DNA of 64,000 nucleotides from Panopea generosa (lineage: Eukaryota > Mollusca > Bivalvia > Adapedonta > Hiatellidae). The notes under the pieces are model-generated. The model saw nothing but the letters and a program-made list of their open reading frames with translations. It searched no databases and was not told where the DNA came from. Location: NCBI GenBank assembly GCA_029582155.1, contig CM055901.1, forward strand, positions 49,853,206-49,917,205. Reading direction: 5' to 3'. Below, one piece after another: positions 35,985-49,633 of this stretch; the first letter of the stretch is position 1; the number at the start of each line of letters is the position of its first letter. The position numbers and the translations under genes are program-made.

Positions 35985-38900
35985 CAAGTTTATATCATCC
36001 ACCTGGTTGACTTAGTGTTTTGGACTAGCTTATATTGTCCCCATGATTAACCAAATGGTTTTGTCTAATTTATATCATTTACCTGGTTCACTAAGTGTTT
36101 TGGACTAGCTTATATCGTCCACATGATTAACCAAGTGTTTTGGTCTAGCTTATATCGTCCACCTGGTTCACCTAGTATTTTGTTCTAGCGTATACCGTTC
36201 AACTGAATCATCACGTGTTTTGATCTATCCTATATCGTCCAACTGATTAACCAAGTATTTTGTTCTAGCGTATAGTGTCAACCTGGTTCACTTAGTGTTT
36301 TGTTCTAGCGTATAGTGTCAACCTGGTTCACTCAGTGTTTTGTTCTAGCGTATATTGTCCACCTGGTTCACCAAGTATTTTGATCTAGCTTTTATCGTCC
36401 AACTGATTAACTAAGTATTTTGTTCAAGTGTATATTGTCCACCTGGTTCATTTAGTGTTTTTTTGTAGCGTATATTGTCCACCTGATTCACCAAGTATTT
36501 TGATCTAGCTTTTATCGTCCAACTGATAAACTAAGTATTTTGTTTAAGTGTATAGTCCACCTGGTTCACTTAGTGTTTTGTTCTAGCGTCTAGTATCCAA
36601 CTGGTTCACCAAGTGTTTTGATCTAGCCTATATTGTCCAACTGTTTAACTTAGCCTTTTGTTTAAGTGTATAGTGTCCACCTGGTGCACTTAGTATTTTG
36701 TCCTAGCGTATAGTGTCCACCTGGTTCACCAAGTGTTTTGATTTAGCCTATATCGTCCAACTGATTAACTAAATATTTTGTTCAAGTGCATAGTGTCCAC
36801 CTGGTTCACTTAGTGTTTGGTTCTAGCGTATAGTGTCCACCTGGTTCACCAAGTGTTTTGATATAGCCTATATCGTCCAACTGATTAACCAAGTGTTTTG
36901 GTCAAGAGTATAGTGTCCACCTGGTTCACTTAGTGTTTTGTTCTAGTGTATAGTGTCCACCTGGTTCACCAAGTGTTTTGATCTAGCCTATATCGTCCAA
37001 CTGATTAAATAAGTACTTTGTTTAAGTGTATAGTGTCAACCTGGTTCACTTATTGTTTTGTTCAAGCGTATAGTATCCACCTGGTTCACTTAATATTTTG
37101 TTCAAGCGTATAGTGTCCACCTGGTACACTTAGTGTTTTGTTCTAGCTTATATTGTTCATCTGATCCACCAAGTGTTTTGACCTAGCTTATATCGTCCAT
37201 CTGGCTCACCAAGTGTTTTGTTCTAGCTAATATCGACCACCTGGCTCACCAAGTGTTTTGTTCTAGCATCTAGTGCCCACCTTGCCAACCTGGTTCATCA
37301 AGTGTTTTGGTCTAGCATAAAGAGCCCACATGATTCATAAAGTGTTTTGGTCTAGCATAAAGTGCCCACCTGGTTCATCAAGTGTTTTGTTCTAGCGTCA
37401 AGTGTCCACCTGGTTCATCAAGTGTTTTGTTATAGCGTAAAGTGCCCACCTGGTTCATCAAGTGTTTTGTTCTAGCGTAAAGTGCCCACCTGGTTCATCA
37501 AGTAGTTTGGTCTGGCTTATATCGTCCACATGATTAATCAAGTGTTTTGGTCTAGCTTATATTGTCCACCTGGTTCAGTTAGTGTTTTGTTCTAGCGTAT
37601 ACCGTTCCCCTGGTTCATCACGCTTTTTAATCTAGCCTATATCGTCCAAATGATTAACCAAGTATTTTGTTCAAGTGTATAGTGTCCACCTGGTTCACTA
37701 AGTGTTTTTTGTAGCGTATAGTATCCACCTGGTTCACCAAGCCAATATCGTCCAACAGATTAACTAAGCATTTTGTTTAAGTGTATAGTGTCCATCTGGT
37801 TCATCAAGTGTTTTTATCTAGCCTATATCGTCCAACTGATTAACTAAGTATTTTGTTCAAGTGTATAGTGTCCACCTTGTTCACTAAGTGTTTTGTTCTA
37901 GAGTATAGTATCCGCCTGGTTCACAAAGTGTTTGATCTAGCCTATATCGTCCAACTGATTAACCAAGTGTTTTGTTCAAGTGTATAGTGTCCACCTGGTT
38001 CACTTAGGGTTTTGTTCTAGCGTATAGTGTCCATCTGGTCCACCAAGTGTTTTGATCTAGCTTATATGTTTCACCTGGTCCACCAAGTGTTTTGATCTAG
38101 CTTATATGTTTCACCTGGTCCACCAAGTGTTTTGGTCTAGCTTATATCGTCCATCTGGCTCACTAAGCGTTTTGTTCTAGCGTATAGTGTCCACCTGGTT
38201 CACTCAGTGTTTTGTTCTAGTGTATAGCGTCCACCTGGTCCATCAAGTGTTTTGATATAGCTTATATCGTCTAATTGATTAAATAAGTATTTTGTTTAAG
38301 TGTATAGTGTCCACCTGGTTCACTTAGTGTTTTGTTCTAGCCTATATTGTCCAACTGATTAACTAAGCCTTTTGTTTAAGTGTATAGTGTCAACCTGGTT
38401 CACTTAGTGTTTTGTTCTAGCGTATAGTGTCCACCTGGTTTACCAAGTGTTTTGATCTAGCCTATATTGTCCAACTGATTAACTAAGCCTTTTGTTTAAG
38501 TGTATAGTGTCAACCTGGTTCACTTAGTGTTTTGTTCTAGCGTATAGTGTCCACCTGGTTCACCAAGTGTTTTGATCTAACTTATATCGTCCAACTGATT
38601 AACTAAGTATTTTTTTCAAGAGTATAGTGTCCAACTGGTTCACTTAGTGTTTTGTTCTAGTATATAGTGTTCACCTGGTCCACCAAGTGTTTTGATCTAG
38701 CTTATATCGTCCAACTGATTAACTAAATATTTTGTTTAAGTGTATAGTGTCCACCTGGTTCACTTAGTGTTTTGTTCTAGAGTATAGTATCCGCCTGGTT
38801 CACCAAGTGTTTTGATCTATCCTATATCGTCCAACTGATTAACTAAGTATTTTGTTCTAGCGTATAGTGTCCACCTGATTCACTTAGTGTTTTGTTCTAG

Positions 38901-41900
38901 AGTGTAGTATCCGCCTGGTTCACCAAGTGTTTGATCTAGCCTACATTTATATCGTCCAACTGATTAACCAATTGTTTTGTTCAAGTGTATAGTGTCCACC
39001 TTGTTCACTTAGTGTTTTGTTCTAGTATATAGTGTCCACCTGGTTCACTTAGTGTTTTGTTCAAGCTTATGTTGTTCACCTGGTCCACCAAGTGTTTTGA
39101 CCTAGCTTATATCGTCCATCTGGCTCACCAAGTGTTTTGTTCAAGCTTATATTGTCCATCTGGCTCACCAAGTGTTTTGACCTAGCTTATATCGTCCATC
39201 TGGCTCACCAAGTGTTTTGTTCTAGCTTAAATTGTCCACCTGGCTAACCAATTGTTTTGTTCTAGCATATAGTGCCCACCTGGTTCACTTAGTGTTTTGT
39301 TCAAGCTTATGTTGTCCACCTGGTCCACCAAGTGTTTTGACCTAGCTTATATCGTCCATCTGGCTCACCAAGTGTTTTGTTCTAGCATATAGTGCCCACC
39401 TGGTTCACTTAGTGTTTTGTTCAAGCTTATGTTGTCCACCTGGTCCACCAAGTGTTTTGACCTAGCTTATATCGTCCCTCTGGCTCACTAAGTGTTTTGT
39501 TCAAGCTTATGTTGTCCACCTGGTCCACCAAGTGTTTTGTTCTAGCTTATATTGTCCACCTGGCTCACCAAGTGTTTTGTTCTAGCATATAGTGCCCACC
39601 TGGTTCACTTAGTGTTTTGTTCAAGCTTATGTTGTCCACCTGGTCCACCAAGTGTTTTGTTCTAGCTTATATTGTCCACCTGGCTCACAAAGTGTTTTGT
39701 TCTAGCTTATATCGTCCATCTGGCTCACCAAGTGTTTTGTTCTAGCTTATATCGTCCATCTGGCTCACCAAGTGTTTTGTTCTAGCTTATATTGTCCACC
39801 TGGCTCACCAAGTGTTTTGTTCTAGCATATAGTGCCCACCTTGCCAACCTGGTTCATCAAGTGTTTTGGTCTAGCATAAAGTGCCCACATGGTTCATCAA
39901 GTGTTTTGGTCTTGCATAAAGTGCCCACGTGGTTTATCAAGTGTTTTGTTCTAGCGTAAAGTGCCCACCTGGTTCATCAAGTGTTTTGTTCTACCGTAAA
40001 GTGACGCTATTCTGGCTTAAATCGTCCATCTGATTAACTAAGTGTTTTGTTCTAGCTTATATCATCCATCTGGTTAACTAAGTGTTTAGTTCTAGCTTAT
40101 ATCGTCCACCAAGTTAACTAAGTGTTTAGTTCTAGCTAATATCGTTCACCTGTATAACTATAACTAAGTGGTTATCGTCCATCTGATTAACTAAGTGTTT
40201 AGTGCTAGCTTACTAGTTATCGTCCATCTGATTAACTAAGTGTTTAGTTCTAGCTGATATTGTCCACCTAGTTAATTAAGTGTTTAGTTCTGGCTTATAT
40301 CGCCCACCTGGTTAACTATAACTAAGTGTTTAGTTCTGGCTTATATCGTCCATCTGATTAGCTAAGTGTTTAGTGCTAGCTTACTAGTTTATCGTCCATC
40401 TGATTAATTAAGTGTTTTGTTTTAGCTTATATCGTCCACCTGGTTCACTAAGTGTTTTATCAAACTTATATCGTCCACTGGTTAGATAAGTGTTTTTTCT
40501 TTTCATATCGTCCGCCATGTTAAATAAATGTTTTGCTCTAACTTATATCGTAAACCTTGTTAACAAAGTGTTTTAATCTAGCTTATATCGCCCAACTTGT
40601 TCAGTAAGAGTTTTATTCTAGCTTACATCGCCCAACTGGTTAACTAAGTGTTTAGTTCTAGCTTATATCGTCCACCAAGTTAACTAAGTGTTTAGTTCTG
40701 GCTTATATCGTCCATCTGATGAAATAAGTGTTTAAGTGCTAGCTAACTAGTATATCGTCCATCTGATTAACTTAGTGTTTTGTTCTAGCTTATATCGTCC
40801 ACCAAGTTAACTAAGTGTTTAGTTTTGGCTTATATCGTCCGTCTGTTTTACTATAACTAAGTGTTTAGTTCTGGCTTATATCGTCCATCTGATTAACTAA
40901 GTGTTTAGTGCTTGTTTATTAGTATATCGTCCATCTGATTAACTAAGTGTTTTGTTCTAGCTTATATCGTCCACCTGGTTAACTTACTGGTTAGTTCTGG
41001 CTTTCGTCCACCAAGTTGTTTAAGTATTTTGTTCTAGCTTATATCGTCCATCTGGTTAATTAAGTGTTTAGTTCTGGCTTATATCGTCCACCAAGTTGTC
41101 TAAGTATTTTGTTCTCGCTTATATCGTCTATGTGGTTAATTAAGTGTTTAGTTCTGGCTTATATCATCCACCAAGTTGTCTAAGTATTTTGTTCTCGCTT
41201 ATATCGTCCATGTGGTTAATTAAGTGTTTAGTTCTAGCTTATATCGTCTATGTGGTTAACTAAGTGTTTAGTTCTGGCTTATATCATCCACCAAGTTGTC
41301 TAAGTATTTTGTTCTCGCTTATATCGTCCATGTGGTTAACTAAGTGTTTAGTTCTAGCTTATATCGTCTATGTGGTTGACTAAGTGTTTAGTTCTGGCTT
41401 ATATCGTCCACCAAGTTGTCTAAGTATTTTGTTCTAGCTTATAACGTCCATCTGGTTAACTAAGTGTTTAGTTCTGGCTTATATCGTCCACCAAGTTGAC
41501 TAAGTATTTTGTTCTAGCTTATATCGTCCACCTGGTTAACTAAGTGGTTAGTTCAGGCTTATATCATCCACCAAGTTGTTTAAGTATTTTGTTCTAGCCT
41601 ATATTGTCCATCTGGTTAATTAAGTGTTTAGTTCTGGCTTATATCGTCCACCAAGTTGACTAAGTATTTTGTTCTAGCCTATATTGTCCATCTGGTTAAT
41701 TAAGTGGTTAGTTCTGGCTTATATTATCCACCAAGTTGTCTAAGTATTTTGTTCTCGCTTATATCGTCCATGTGGTTAACTAAGTGTTTAGTTCTAGCTT
41801 ATATCGTCTATGTGGTTAACTAAGTGTTTAGTTCTGGCTTATATCGTCCACCAAGTTGACTAAGTATTTTGTTCTAGCTTATATCGTCCACCTGGTTAAC

Positions 41901-42890
41901 TAAGTGGTTAGTTCAGGCTTATATCGTCCACCAAGTTGTTTAAGTATTTTGTTCTAGCTTATATCGTCCATCTGGTTAATTAAGTGTTTAGTTCTGGCTT
42001 ATATCGTCCACCAAGTTGACTAAGTATTTTGTTCTAGCTTATATCGTCCACCTGGTTAACTAAGTGTTTAGTTCTGGCTTATATCGTCCACCAAGTTGTT
42101 TAAGTATTTTGTTCTAGCCTATATTGTCCATCTGGTTAATTAAGTGTTTAGTTCTGGCTTATATCGTCCACCAAGTTGACTAAGTATTTTGTTCTAGCTT
42201 ATATCGTCCACCTGGTTAACTAAGTGTTTAGTTCTGGCTTATATCGTCCACCAAGTTGTTTAAGTATTTTGTTCTAGCCTATATTGTCCATCTGGTTAAT
42301 TAAGTGTTTAGTTCTGGCTTATATCGTCCACCAAGTTGACTAAGTATTTTGTTCTAGCTTATATCGTCCACCTGGTTAACTAAGTGTTTAGTTCTGGCTT
42401 ATATCGTCCACCAAGTTGTTTAAGTATTTTGTTCTAGCCTATATTGTCCATCTGGTTAATTAAGTGTTTAGTTCTGGCTTATATCGTCCACCAAGTTGAC
42501 TAAGTATTTTGTTCTAGCTTATATCGTCCACCTGGTTAACTAAGTGGTTAGTTCAGGCTTATATCGTCCACCAAGTTGTTTAAGTATTTTGTTCTAGCTT
42601 ATATCGTCCATCTGGTTAATTAAGTGTTTAGTTCTGGCTTATATCGTCCACCAAGTTGACTAAGTATTTTGTTCTAGCTTATATCGTCCACCTGGTTAAC
42701 TAAGTGTTTAGTTCTGGCTTATATCGTCCACCAAGTTGTTTAAGTATTTTGTTCTAGCCTATATTGTCCATCTGGTTAATTAAGTGTTTAGTTCTGGCTT
42801 ATATCGTCCACCAAGTTGACTAAGTATTTTGTTCTCGCTTATATCGTCCATCTGGTTAACTAAGTGTTTAGTTCTGGCTTATATCGTCCA
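35985..42890. repeat. 40-bp tandem array, about 170 copies, with a 160-bp higher-order unit at its right end
   Basis: The basic unit is cacctggttcacttagtgtt then ttgttctagcgtatagtgtc (40 bp). Left and middle parts are mixed variants. From about 41.5 to 42.88 kb the array becomes very regular, with four distinct 40-bp types repeating as a 160-bp block (for example ccaagttgtttaagtatttt at 42091 and again at 42251). It lies between the two NCS genes. Stops in all frames keep ORFs short. Confidence 0.96.
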
Positions 42891-43750
42891 CCCAATTTAT
42901 TAGTTTATTACAACTTGTATCGCCAATCAGTCCTGATCAACTAAGAGATAAGCGTGAAATAATAAGCCCACCTGATCAACAAAGCTTATATCGTCTATCT
43001 GTCTAAACAAATGATATGATCCAACAAATATCGCCAAGCTTATCAAACAAATGAAATGTTTCACTTCATTTTGCCATAGAAGTTTATGTAAATGAATAGC
43101 TGTCAATAGTATTTCTGCATTTTCTTTACAGATGCATAACTTCTATCTAATTTTTCGTATATAATATGCGACAGTTAACGTCAGTCTTGCGACATATGAC
43201 GTTGGTCAGTCTTGCGACCATAACGTTGGTTGCGACACTTAACACAAGCGTGTCATAATATTCTTCAACATTGTTTTTGTTCTTAATAAAAACAACTTGG
43301 TGGTGCCGATATAATGGACCTTTTGTTTTTGTTAAAAGTGTTGGTATTGTACTTTAGCGTGACAGTATTAAGAGATCATGAGTCCATAATACCGTGCAAA
43401 TACTAACATATTGAGTAACATAGCTATTGTTGTCTAACAGTGTGTCTCTCAAAGCTAACGTATTATTCTGCATATAATGTATTGAAAATGAGTATATATT
43501 GATTGATATTGTGATATTGATCACAAGAATGAAATTCCAATAATAAAAGTAGTTATTGAATTATCGAAGCCGTAAGGTCATGTTCATAGTTTGGACAAAC
43601 ATATAGTCGTTATTAATATTTTAGCAGCGTTAGAAGGGTTCGGTGAATTAACCATTAGTTTTACTGTGTCAAGCTTTATTAAGATAACTGATTATAAACG
43701 AAAGGATTTCATTTCTAGCTTTTACAGCAATAAATAGACACTAACATATA
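42891..43750 (+). other. Region upstream of NCS gene 2
   Basis: The first 170 bases contain decayed array-like fragments (tcgccaatcagtcctgatca, tatcgtctatctgtc). The rest is AT-rich and unique-looking, with direct repeats of gtcagtcttgcgac(c)ata at about 43181-43220. No gene seen. A cttcttta-like tract with acag at about 43131 could be an acceptor, but nothing supports it. Confidence 0.45.
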
Positions 43751-43758
43751 TATATAAG

Positions 43759-43802
43759 TATAAAAGTAGGATTAGCAAAGATTAATTGGATTTGGTATAA
43801 AA
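43759..43802 (+). promoter_or_regulatory. Two TATA-box-like sites upstream of NCS gene 2
   Basis: TATAAAAG at 43759-43766 and TATAAAAA at 43796-43803 lie 80 and 43 bases before the ATG at 43846. Either could place a transcription start 25-30 bases downstream, giving a short 5' UTR. No splice acceptor is visible just before this ATG, unlike gene 1. Prediction from motif and spacing only. Confidence 0.4.
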
Positions 43803-43845
43803 ACAGCTTTGCACCGAACCTAATAAAAACAACTTGAAAACGCAA

Positions 43846-44241
43846 ATGGGTGCATCAAAGTCTAAGGTACGGAAACTGAATCCGAAGACATTGTCTGAAC
43901 TTCAACGTAATCTGGATGTAGACTTTTCAAGAGAAGAGATCGAGTTATGGTTCCGGGAATATCAGACAAGTCTGGGAAAAGGAATGAATACACTGACAAT
44001 GAAAGAATTTAAGGACGTTTACAGCAGCGTCTTTGATGGCGATTCCAGTGAATTTGTCTCACACTTGTTTCGTTCTTTTGACGCCGACAACGACGGGTTT
44101 GTGGACTTCAAGGAATTCGTCGTCGGATTGTGTGTTTCTGGCAGCGAAAAGGTTGAGACAAAGTTAAAATGGGCGTTCAAAATGTACGATGTGGACGGCA
44201 ATGGGTCCATCACCAGGGATGAAATGGCAGGCATGCTTAAG
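43846..44241 (+). CDS. NCS-family EF-hand calcium sensor, gene 2, coding exon 1 (residues 1-132)
   Basis: Paralog of gene 1. ATG at 43846 is chosen because MGASKSK is a myristoylation start (Gly2, Ser6); the frame is open four codons further but has no ATG there. The EF1 region (about 36-55) is degenerate, lacks Cys-Pro-x-Gly and has the same two-residue expansion as gene 1. EF2 loop 79-90 (DADNDGFVDFKE) and EF3 loop 115-126 (DVDGNGSITRDE) are canonical. Family motifs FRSFD, GLCVSGS and WAFKMYD are shared with gene 1; by eye more than half the residues are identical. The exon ends at MLK followed by gtaaga, phase 0, and joins 49634-49945 for a 235-residue product. Confidence 0.93.
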
Positions 44242-44349
44242 GTAAGAGCGCGTTTATAGATATGATATTAAGAATGTGCATTTAATTGATTGTGATGACT
44301 GTTGGGAGAAAAAAGACAAGCAGCTTCACGATACAGAGACTTTGTAGTA

Positions 44350-45030
44350 GATAAATTAGTTTAGAGTACACAATAACCGGCCCGCAACAACTGTTTCATA
44401 AGACATAGAATATGAGGACTTTGAATAACTCGTGGTTTGGTCTATATAAGAATTATTTAGTACGAGTCATAGTTTGATACTTACTATGAAGACCGGGGAC
44501 TTTGACCAATACGTTGTATCATCTATACTAATACTAACGAGATTTTATTGATCCATATTAGATCTACGCAAACATTCTGTTTGAACATATTTGTTTGATC
44601 ATCAACCCGTATACATGCAATACCTATTTATGACGAGTATTATTCGATGAAATGATGCGTTAAACCATGAAGTGTTTCATCCATGGTATGCACTTTGGAC
44701 AGCTTGTGGTTTGATCTATATGATCTTACTACGCACTATGAATACCCTATAATTTAGATCGATTAAGCTTACAGCTTCTTTTAATTTGCTCTAAAATCCG
44801 TTCCCTATGTATGACCGGTATAAGAGACGATTGTAAGAAGAGGACATCGGATCGAGCTTCAACACTCTATATATCACACTACTGCCCTGTTCTGATTTGT
44901 CACTTTGGTTTGATTTATAGTTACACAGATGGAGACCTTTGAACAACTCATGGTTCAGAATAACTCACGATATGTTCCTTTTACCGACCGACTCGTTTGC
45001 GGGGTTATTTGTACAAACATGGAGCATTAC
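44350..45030. repeat. Decayed, irregular precursor-like repeats
   Basis: Phrases such as gactttgaataactcgtggt and ttggtctatata, and gacctttgaacaactcatgg and ttcag, recur irregularly. They resemble the 44-bp unit's gactttgacttgcattatgg with ttgggccatata. I read this as an old, degenerated flank of the same array. Confidence 0.5.
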
Positions 45031-45045
45031 GGTCGGTAGTCCTGA

Positions 45046-48000
45046 CCATAGGACACAGCAAGGATCAAATACTCATTCCAATAATATTGACCTCATGCCA
45101 TAGACAGTGACCTCGACTATTCCAGGGTATGAAGCATATGCCACAGACAGCGATCTTGGCCATTTCATGATGATATGGACCATATAACGAAGACAGGGAC
45201 TTTGACTTGCATTATGGTTTGGGCCATATAACATAAACAATGACTTTCACAATAACATGACGATATGGACCATATAACTTAGACAATGACCTTGACTTGC
45301 ATTGTGATATAGACCATATAACACAGGCAATGAACTTGACAATTACATGATGATATGGACCATATAACATAGACAGTGACCCTGACTTGTATTGTGATAT
45401 GGACAGTATAACATAGACAGTGACCTTGACTTGAATTGTGATATGAACCATATGACATAGACAGTGACCTTGACTTACATTGTGATTGGACCATATAACA
45501 CAGACAGTGACATTGACTTGCAGTGTGATATGGACCATATTACACAGATAGTGACCTTGACTTGCAGTGTGATATGGACCAGTGACCTTGACAGTTACTT
45601 TGACAATTACATGTTGATATGGATCATATAACATAGACGGTGACCTTAACTTGCATTGTAAAATGGACCATATAATAGACAATGACCTTGACAATTACAT
45701 GATGATATAGACCATATGACAAAGACAGTGACCTTGACATGCATTGTGATATGGACCATATGACATAGACAGTGACCTTGACAATTACATGGTTATATGG
45801 ACCATATAACATATATTAACAGTGATCTTGACTTGTATTGTGATATGGACCATATAATATAGACAGTGACTTTGACTTGCATTGTAATATGGACCATATG
45901 ACGTAGACAGTGACATTGATTTCATTGTGATATGGACCATACAACACAGATAGTTACATTGACTTCGTTGTGATATGGACCATATAACAAAGACAGTTGC
46001 CTTGACTTGCATTGTGATATGGATCATCTAACATAGACTGTGATTTTGGCTTGCATTGTGATATGGATCATATAACACAGATAGTGATTTTGACTTGCAT
46101 TGTGATATGGACCATACAACACAGATAGTAATATTGACTTGCATTGTGATATGGACCATATAACATAGACAGTGATCTTGACTTGCATTGTGATATGGAC
46201 CATATAACATAGATAGTGACATTGACTTACATTGTGATATGGACCATACAACACAGATAGTGACATTGACTTGCATTGTGATATGGACCATATAACATAG
46301 ATTGTTACATTGGCTTGCATTGTGATATGGACCATATAACATAGACAGTGGCATTGACTTGCATTGTGATATGGACCATATAACATAGACAGTGATCTTG
46401 ACTTGCATTGTGATATGGACCATACAACACAAATAGTGACATTGACTTGCATTGTGATATGGACCATATAACATAGATAGTGACCTTCACTTGCATTGTG
46501 ATATGGACCATATAACACAGACAGTGATATTGACTTGCATTGTGATATGGACCATATAACATAGACAGTGACTTTCACTTACATTGTGATATGGACCATA
46601 TAACATAGATAGTGACCTTGACTTGCATTGTGATATGGACCATATAACACAGACAGTGACATTGACTTGCATTGTGATATGGACCATATAACATAGATAG
46701 TTACATTGACTTGCATTGTGATATGAACCATATAACATAGACAGTGGCATTGACTTGCATTGTGATATGGACCATATAACATAGACAGTGATCTTGACTT
46801 GCATTGTGATATGGACCATACAACACAAATAGTGACATTGACTTGCATTGTTATATGGACCATATAACATAGACAGTGACCTTCACTTGCATTGTGATAT
46901 GGACCATATAACACAGACAGTGATATTGACTTGCATTGTGATATGGACCATATAACATAGACAGTGACCTTCACTTACATTGTGATATGGACCATATAAC
47001 ATAGATAGTGACCTTGACTTGCATTGTGATATGGACCATATAACATAGACAGTTATATGACTTGCATTGTGATACGGATCATATAATATAGACAATGACC
47101 TACACAATTACATTGTGATATAAACCATATATCATAGACAGTGACCTTGACTTGGACCATATGATATAGACAGTGACTTTGACTAACATTGTGATATGGC
47201 CCATATAACACAGACAGTGACATTGATTTGCATTATGATATGGCCCATATAACACAGACAGTGACATTGATTTGCATTATGATATGGACCATATAACACA
47301 AACAGTGACTTTGATTTACATCGTGATATGGAACTTATGGCATACAGTGACCTTGACTTGCATTGTGATATGGACCATATCGTATAGACAGTGACCTTGA
47401 CATGCATTGTGATATGGACCATATGACATAGACAGTGACCTTGACAATTACATGATGATATGGACCATATAACACAGACAGTGACCTTGACTTACATTGT
47501 GATATGGACCATTTTACATAGACAATGACCTTGACAATAGCATGATAATATGGACCATATAACATGGACAGTGACCTTAACTTGCATTGTGATACGGACC
47601 ATATAACACAGACAATGACATTGATTTGCATTGTGATATGGACCATATTACATAGACAATGACCTTCACTTACATTGTGCTATGGACCATATAACATAGA
47701 TAGTGACCTTGAGTTGCATTGTGATATGGACCATATAACACAGACAGTGATATTGACTTGCATTGTGATATGGACCATATAATATAGACAATGACCTAGA
47801 CAATTACATTGTGATATGGACCATATAGCAAAGACAGTGACATTGGTTTGCATTGTGATATGGACCATATTACATAGACAGTGACCTTGACTTGGACCAT
47901 ATGATAAAGACAGTGACTTTGACTAACATTGTGATATGGACCATATAACACAGACAGTGACCTTGACTTGCAGTGTGATATAGCCCATATAACATAGACA

Positions 48001-49300
48001 GTGACATTGATTTGCATTGTGATATGGACCATATAACACAGACAGTGACTTTGATTTACATTGTGATATGGACCATATGACATAGACAGTGACCTTGACT
48101 TACATTGTGATATGGACCATTTAACATAGACAATGACCATGACAATAGCATGATGATATGGACCATATATCATAGACAGTGACCTTGACTTGCATTGTGA
48201 TATGGACCATATAACACAGACAGTGACATTGATTTGCATTGTGATATGGACCATATAACACAGACAGTGATATTGATTTGCATTGTGATATGGACCATAT
48301 AACATAGACAGTGACCTTCACTTACATTGTGATATGGACCATATAACATAGATAGTGACCTTGACTTGCATTGTGATATGAACCATATAACACAGACAGT
48401 GATATTTACTTGCATTATGATATGGACCATAAAACATGGACAGTGACCTTGACTTGGACAATGATAAAGACAGTGAATTTGACTAACATTGTGATATGGA
48501 CCATATAACACAGACAGTGACCTTGACTTGCAGTGTGATATGGCCCATATAACAAAGACAGTGACATTGACTTGCATTATGATATGGACCATATAACATA
48601 GACAGTGACTTTGATTTACATTGTGATATGGACCATATAACATAGACTGTGATATTGGCATACATTGTGATATGGACCATATGACATAGACAGTGACCTT
48701 GACATGCATTGTGATATGGACCATATGACATAGACACTGACCTTGACATGCATTGTGATATGGACCATTTGACATAAACAGTGACAATTACATGATGATA
48801 TGGGCCATATAACATAGACATTGACCTTAACTTGCATTGTGATATGACCATATAACACAGACAGTGACCTTGACTTGCAGTGTGATATGTACCATATGGT
48901 TTAGACAGTGACATTGACCTGAGGTGTGATATGGACCATTGCAGTTAAAAGTCCTGCCCAAATGACACAGCAAGGATCAAATATGCATTCAAATAATATT
49001 GACCTCATGACATAGACAGTGACCTTACTATTCCCAGGGTATAAAGCATATGTCACAGACAGTGACCTTGGCCATTTCATGATGATATGGACCATATAAT
49101 AAAGACAGGGACCCTTGACTTGCATTGTGATTTGGGCCATATAACATAGACAATGACCTTAACAAATGCATGATGATATGGACCATATAACATATATAGA
49201 CAGTTACCTTGACTTGCATTGTGATGTTGACCATATAACATAGACAGTGACCTTGAAAATGACTTGAAGATATGGACCATATAACATATGTTTACAGTGA
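45046..49300. repeat. 44-bp tandem array inside the NCS gene 2 intron (about 95 copies)
   Basis: The unit is attgtgatatggaccatata then acatagacagtgaccttgac and ttgc (44 bp). Higher-order blocks of 396 bp (9 units) are visible, for example matching points at 46578 and 46974. Both ends carry the same diverged block of about 210 bp (45046-45250 and 48955-49165, offset about 3912 bp). On the minus strand the unit is open in its successive phases, giving a 44-residue super-repeat (MLYGPYHNAS...). Those ORFs, up to 205 codons, are artefacts of the repeat. Confidence 0.96.
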
Positions 49301-49633
49301 CCTTGACATGAACATGTTCATAAACAATGACAGTCACATGATGCAATTGCTATGAACCATCTGGCAGAGACAGTGACCTTGAAACATTCCCATGACATGT
49401 GCGATATGAAAGCATAATGGACCATAAACTTTGTGGACAGTACAGATATCAAAGGACATGGTTGCTATGTTACAGCATTGGTGTCCAGCATAATTATGCT
49501 GGTGATATTAATTCACTGTTTTTTCTTTCACTGTGTTTCTTTCTAACAATAGCAGTGTATTTTGTTGCATAAATGTTGCATAATCGACACGGAATAACAT
49601 CAAAGATAAAATATGCCTATTTTTTTCCCCCAG

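Larger units (their letters stand above)
44242..49633 (+). other. Intron of NCS gene 2 (phase 0)
   Basis: Donor gtaaga after AAG (Lys132). Acceptor with a long T/C tract (ttttttcccccag) before GCA (Ala133). Same codon position and phase as in gene 1. About 80% of the 5.4-kb intron is a 44-bp array. The last 250 bases before the acceptor (49380-49633) are unique AT-rich sequence. Confidence 0.92.

Noticed and set aside
43834..43845. Upstream start of NCS gene 2 at a TTG codon
   Set aside because: A eukaryotic gene would use the ATG at 43846, which also gives the myristoylation motif.
44019..44234. 71-codon reverse ORF
   Set aside because: Antisense shadow of NCS gene 2 exon 1.
45212..49346. 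Minus-strand ORFs with MLYGPYHNAS / CYMVHITMQ repeats, up to 205 codons
   Set aside because: Products of the 44-bp array lying antisense in the intron of NCS gene 2; three frames cycle through the same unit.
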